A stretch of DNA of 64,000 nt, from NCBI RefSeq assembly GCF_003122215.1, contig NZ_QEYD01000001.1, positions 434,001 to 498,000 of the forward strand, in the 5' to 3' direction. Under the pieces are notes generated by a model. It was given only the letters and a program-made list of their open reading frames with translations, ran no database searches and had not been told where the DNA came from. How positions within the stretch are numbered: the first letter of the stretch is position 1; each line of letters opens with the position of its first letter. Below, piece by piece: positions 62,257 to 64,000 of this stretch. The position numbers and the translations under genes are program-made. Source of the stretch: Pararhodobacter marinus (GTDB lineage: Bacteria > Pseudomonadota > Alphaproteobacteria > Rhodobacterales > Rhodobacteraceae).

Positions 62257-62717
62257 GGCCGGTTCCGCGCCGGATGGGCCCGGACGAGGATATGACGCCC
62301 GTTCATACCCTGCTGACGGCGGCCTTCGCCTCTATGGACGGGATCATCGACCCGCCCTCGTCGCTGGGCCGGATGACGCCCGCCGATCTGGCCGCCGAGG
62401 CGCAGGCGTCCGAGCTCTGGGTTCTGGAACCCGGCCCCGTCGCCTGCATGATCCTGACGGACAAGGGCGATACGCTGTATCTGGGCAAGCTGGCCGTGGC
62501 GGCGTCGCATCGGGGGCAGGGCGTGTCGCGCGTCATGATCGACCATGCCGTCGCGCGCGCCCGGGCGCTGGGCCGTCCCTCGGTCACGTTGCAGACGCGG
62601 GTCGAGCTGACGGCGAATCACGCGGCCTTCCGGGCGATGGGCTTCGCGGAAATCGCCCGCACGGCGCATCCGGGCTATGACAGGCCCACCTCGATCACCT
62701 ATCGGCGGCGCCTCTGA
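62253..62717 (+). CDS. GNAT family N-acetyltransferase
   Basis: This 154-residue acetyltransferase has HTLLTAAFASMDGIIDPPSS near the N-terminus, then LGKLAVAASHRGQGVSRVMID (acetyl-CoA loop) and ANHAAFRAMGFAEIARTAH. The GTG at 62253 overlaps the previous stop; an ATG at 62274 is an alternative. The residues around PPSS suggest a substrate-specific insertion. The two adjacent GNATs are not close copies of each other. Confidence 0.85.
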   Translation: MRPVPRRMGPDEDMTPVHTLLTAAFASMDGIIDPPSSLGRMTPADLAAEAQASELWVLEPGPVACMILTDKGDTLYLGKLAVAASHRGQGVSRVMIDHAVARARALGRPSVTLQTRVELTANHAAFRAMGFAEIARTAHPGYDRPTSITYRRRL

Positions 62718-62754
62718 ACCATCAAGCTTCGTTGCACCTGCGACAATCCGGCCC

Positions 62755-62800
62755 TTCACATTCTAAAAAGTGAATGTTATATGAATTCCATAAAATGAAT
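62755..62800 (+). promoter_or_regulatory. Promoter with two tandem ATTC-N8-GAAT operators
   Basis: TTCACA (62755-62760) and TATATG (62778-62783) with a 17-base spacer form the promoter. Operator 1, ATTC-N8-GAAT at 62760-62775 (extended to ACATTC...GAATGT), fills the spacer; operator 2, ATTC-N8-GAAT at 62785-62800, covers the start point. Centres are 25 bases apart. The motif is the one reported, from memory, for SqrR/BigR persulfide-responsive ArsR repressors. Confidence 0.65.
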
Positions 62801-62815
62801 GTATGGAGCCGAGTC

Positions 62816-64000
62816 ATGCCGCTTTCCCGCCCCTCCGACACCTATTCCCCGATGTATTTCCTGTCCTCGCTCGGCGCGGGGGGGTTGTCGGTGACCTTCT
62901 TCATGTGGCTGATGTTCTGGGTGCCGCATCCTGGAAAGACCGTGCCGGTCTTCGAAGACATCATGGCGGCGTTCCGGTCCGGCGACGCGCTGATGCAGGC
63001 GATGATCGTGGGCGCCTGGGCCGGGATCGCGCTGTTTGTTTTCCTCAATCTGAAATCGCTGGTCTGGAACCTGACGCATTTCCGCGCCTGGACACAGACC
63101 GACGCCTACCGCGCCTTCCTGAAGACCAACGCGCAGAGCCAGCTCATGGCAATGCCGCTGGCGCTCGCCATGTCCGTCAACGGGCTGTTCATTGCCGGGC
63201 TCGTCTTCGTCCCGGGCCTGTGGAGTGTGGTCGAATACCTGTTCCCTCTGGCGCTGGCGGCCTTCACCGCGATCGCCGTCTTCGCGTTCCGCACCTACGG
63301 TCATTTCATCGCCCGCATCAAGGTCGAGGGCGGGTTCAACCATGCCGCCAATAACAGCTTCGGCCAGATCCTGCCCGCCTTCGCCTTCGCGATGATCGGC
63401 GTCGGCATGGCCGCCCCTGCCGCGATGAGCACCAGTCCCGCCGTGGTCGGCCTGTCGATCTTCGCCTCGACCTTCCTGATGGTGACGGTCCTGTTGATCG
63501 CGGGCGTGGCCCTGATCCTGGGCATCCGCTCGATGCTGGATCACGGCACGAATGCCGAAACCGCACCGACGCTGATGATCCTGATCCCGCTGATGACGAT
63601 CCTCGGCATCCTGATGATGCGCCAGTCGCACGGTCTGGGCGTGCATTTTGAAGACCACAGCACGGCAGCACAGACCTTCACCTTCCTGGCGCGGATGATC
63701 TCGATCCAGCTTGTCTTCGCGCTGTTCGGCTGGCTGATCCTCGCCCGCCACAATTACGCCAAGCGCTTTCTCTGGGGCCGCGAAACTTCGGTCATGAGCT
63801 ACGCGCTGGTCTGTCCCGGTGTCGGTTTCGTGGTGCTGATGCAGTTCTTCATCCACAAGGGGCTGGTCGCCACGCATCTGGTGGACAAGTTCTCGCCCGC
63901 CTACTGGGGCTTCATCGCCATCGCCCTGATCGTGCAGGCCGCCATGATCGCGCTGGTCTTCACCCTGAACCGCCGGCATTTCGGCGCCCCCCGTGCCGTG
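62816..64000 (+). CDS. Polytopic membrane protein, TsoY-like, 3' end cut by window
   Basis: 395 codons are present from the ATG at 62816 with the frame open to the window's end. The product has about ten hydrophobic segments (LSVTFFMWLMFWVPHPG, FRSGDALMQAMIVGAWAGIALFVF, GQILPAFAFAMIGVGMAAPA and others). It resembles proteins annotated as TsoY family (seleno)protein, and the conserved SYALVCPGVGFVV segment would carry Cys where relatives may carry selenocysteine; this is from memory and moderately sure. The two SqrR/BigR-type operators upstream suggest a role in sulfur or persulfide metabolism. The opposite-strand frame is a shadow. Confidence 0.6.
   Translation, partial: MPLSRPSDTYSPMYFLSSLGAGGLSVTFFMWLMFWVPHPGKTVPVFEDIMAAFRSGDALMQAMIVGAWAGIALFVFLNLKSLVWNLTHFRAWTQTDAYRAFLKTNAQSQLMAMPLALAMSVNGLFIAGLVFVPGLWSVVEYLFPLALAAFTAIAVFAFRTYGHFIARIKVEGGFNHAANNSFGQILPAFAFAMIGVGMAAPAAMSTSPAVVGLSIFASTFLMVTVLLIAGVALILGIRSMLDHGTNAETAPTLMILIPLMTILGILMMRQSHGLGVHFEDHSTAAQTFTFLARMISIQLVFALFGWLILARHNYAKRFLWGRETSVMSYALVCPGVGFVVLMQFFIHKGLVATHLVDKFSPAYWGFIAIALIVQAAMIALVFTLNRRHFGAPRAV

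Noticed and set aside
62777-63979. 400-codon minus-strand frame at the right end
   Set aside because: Its product is a Gln/Asp/His/Arg-rich shadow. The plus strand gives a polytopic membrane protein with a promoter and a start codon.
1-64000. CRISPR arrays, insertion sequences, prophage genes
   Set aside because: No regularly spaced repeats, transposase motifs, integrases or phage structural genes were seen on either strand.

Overview
The window is about 64 kb of high-GC DNA (clearly above 60% GC by eye) from a free-living alphaproteobacterium, most probably a member of the Rhodobacterales (Rhodobacter/Roseobacter group). Several things point there: the F0 operon order atpI-atpB-atpE-b'-b with no F1 genes beside it, a short HvrA-type H-NS protein, a two-domain ALDH16, the rimP-nusA-ylxR-infB block, several translationally coupled ATGA/GTGA overlaps, and short G-rich intergenic repeats of a kind I associate with this order. 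No species can be named. I see no rRNA, tRNA, CRISPR array, insertion sequence, prophage or plasmid function. The left edge cuts a glycosyltransferase gene and the right edge cuts a membrane protein gene.

Layout. 0-4 kb: surface polysaccharide and nucleotide-sugar genes (partial GT2, galU, cysQ, an ABC-2 export permease). 4-13.9 kb: housekeeping and small-molecule genes (YaiI, EamA transporter, H-NS, map, an outer-membrane-like protein with three internal repeats, a cinA/GNAT/AhpD-like coupled trio, MFS, gph, Na/Ca exchanger). 13.9-26.6 kb: a catabolic island bounded by two IclR regulators. It holds a cyclase/amidohydrolase, a cupin, two dehydrogenases, a complete Liv-type ABC importer, a beta-keto acid cleavage enzyme (BKACE) and, on the other strand, a small-molecule kinase with a class III PLP enzyme that looks like a phospholyase. 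26.7-35 kb: ubiG, pip, a phytase-like esterase, then the rimP-nusA-ylxR-infB operon behind a leader terminator. 35-49 kb: homocysteine methyltransferase, an MFS protein with a His-rich tail, deoC plus ALDH16, an ABC ATPase, a lytic transglycosylase, a LuxR response regulator, and the tag-CPBP-accD-folC run. 49-64 kb: nnrU, a GMC oxidoreductase, a split MnmC pair transcribed divergently, the ATP synthase F0 operon, an ArsR regulator, smc, two GNATs, and a membrane protein behind two tandem ATTC-N8-GAAT operators.

How the genes work together. The 13.9-26.6 kb island reads as one uptake-and-degradation route: import by the Liv system, oxidation of a beta-hydroxy acid by the 3-hydroxyacyl-CoA-dehydrogenase-like enzyme, and acetyl-CoA-dependent cleavage of the beta-keto acid by BKACE. 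This parallels carnitine breakdown, but the gene set differs and the substrate is unknown. deoC and ALDH16 fit a route from deoxyribose phosphate through acetaldehyde to acetate. The last gene is probably controlled by a persulfide-sensing SqrR/BigR-type repressor encoded elsewhere. Six copies of an intergenic repeat, two of them identical over 71 bp but for one base, sit at gene ends throughout the window.
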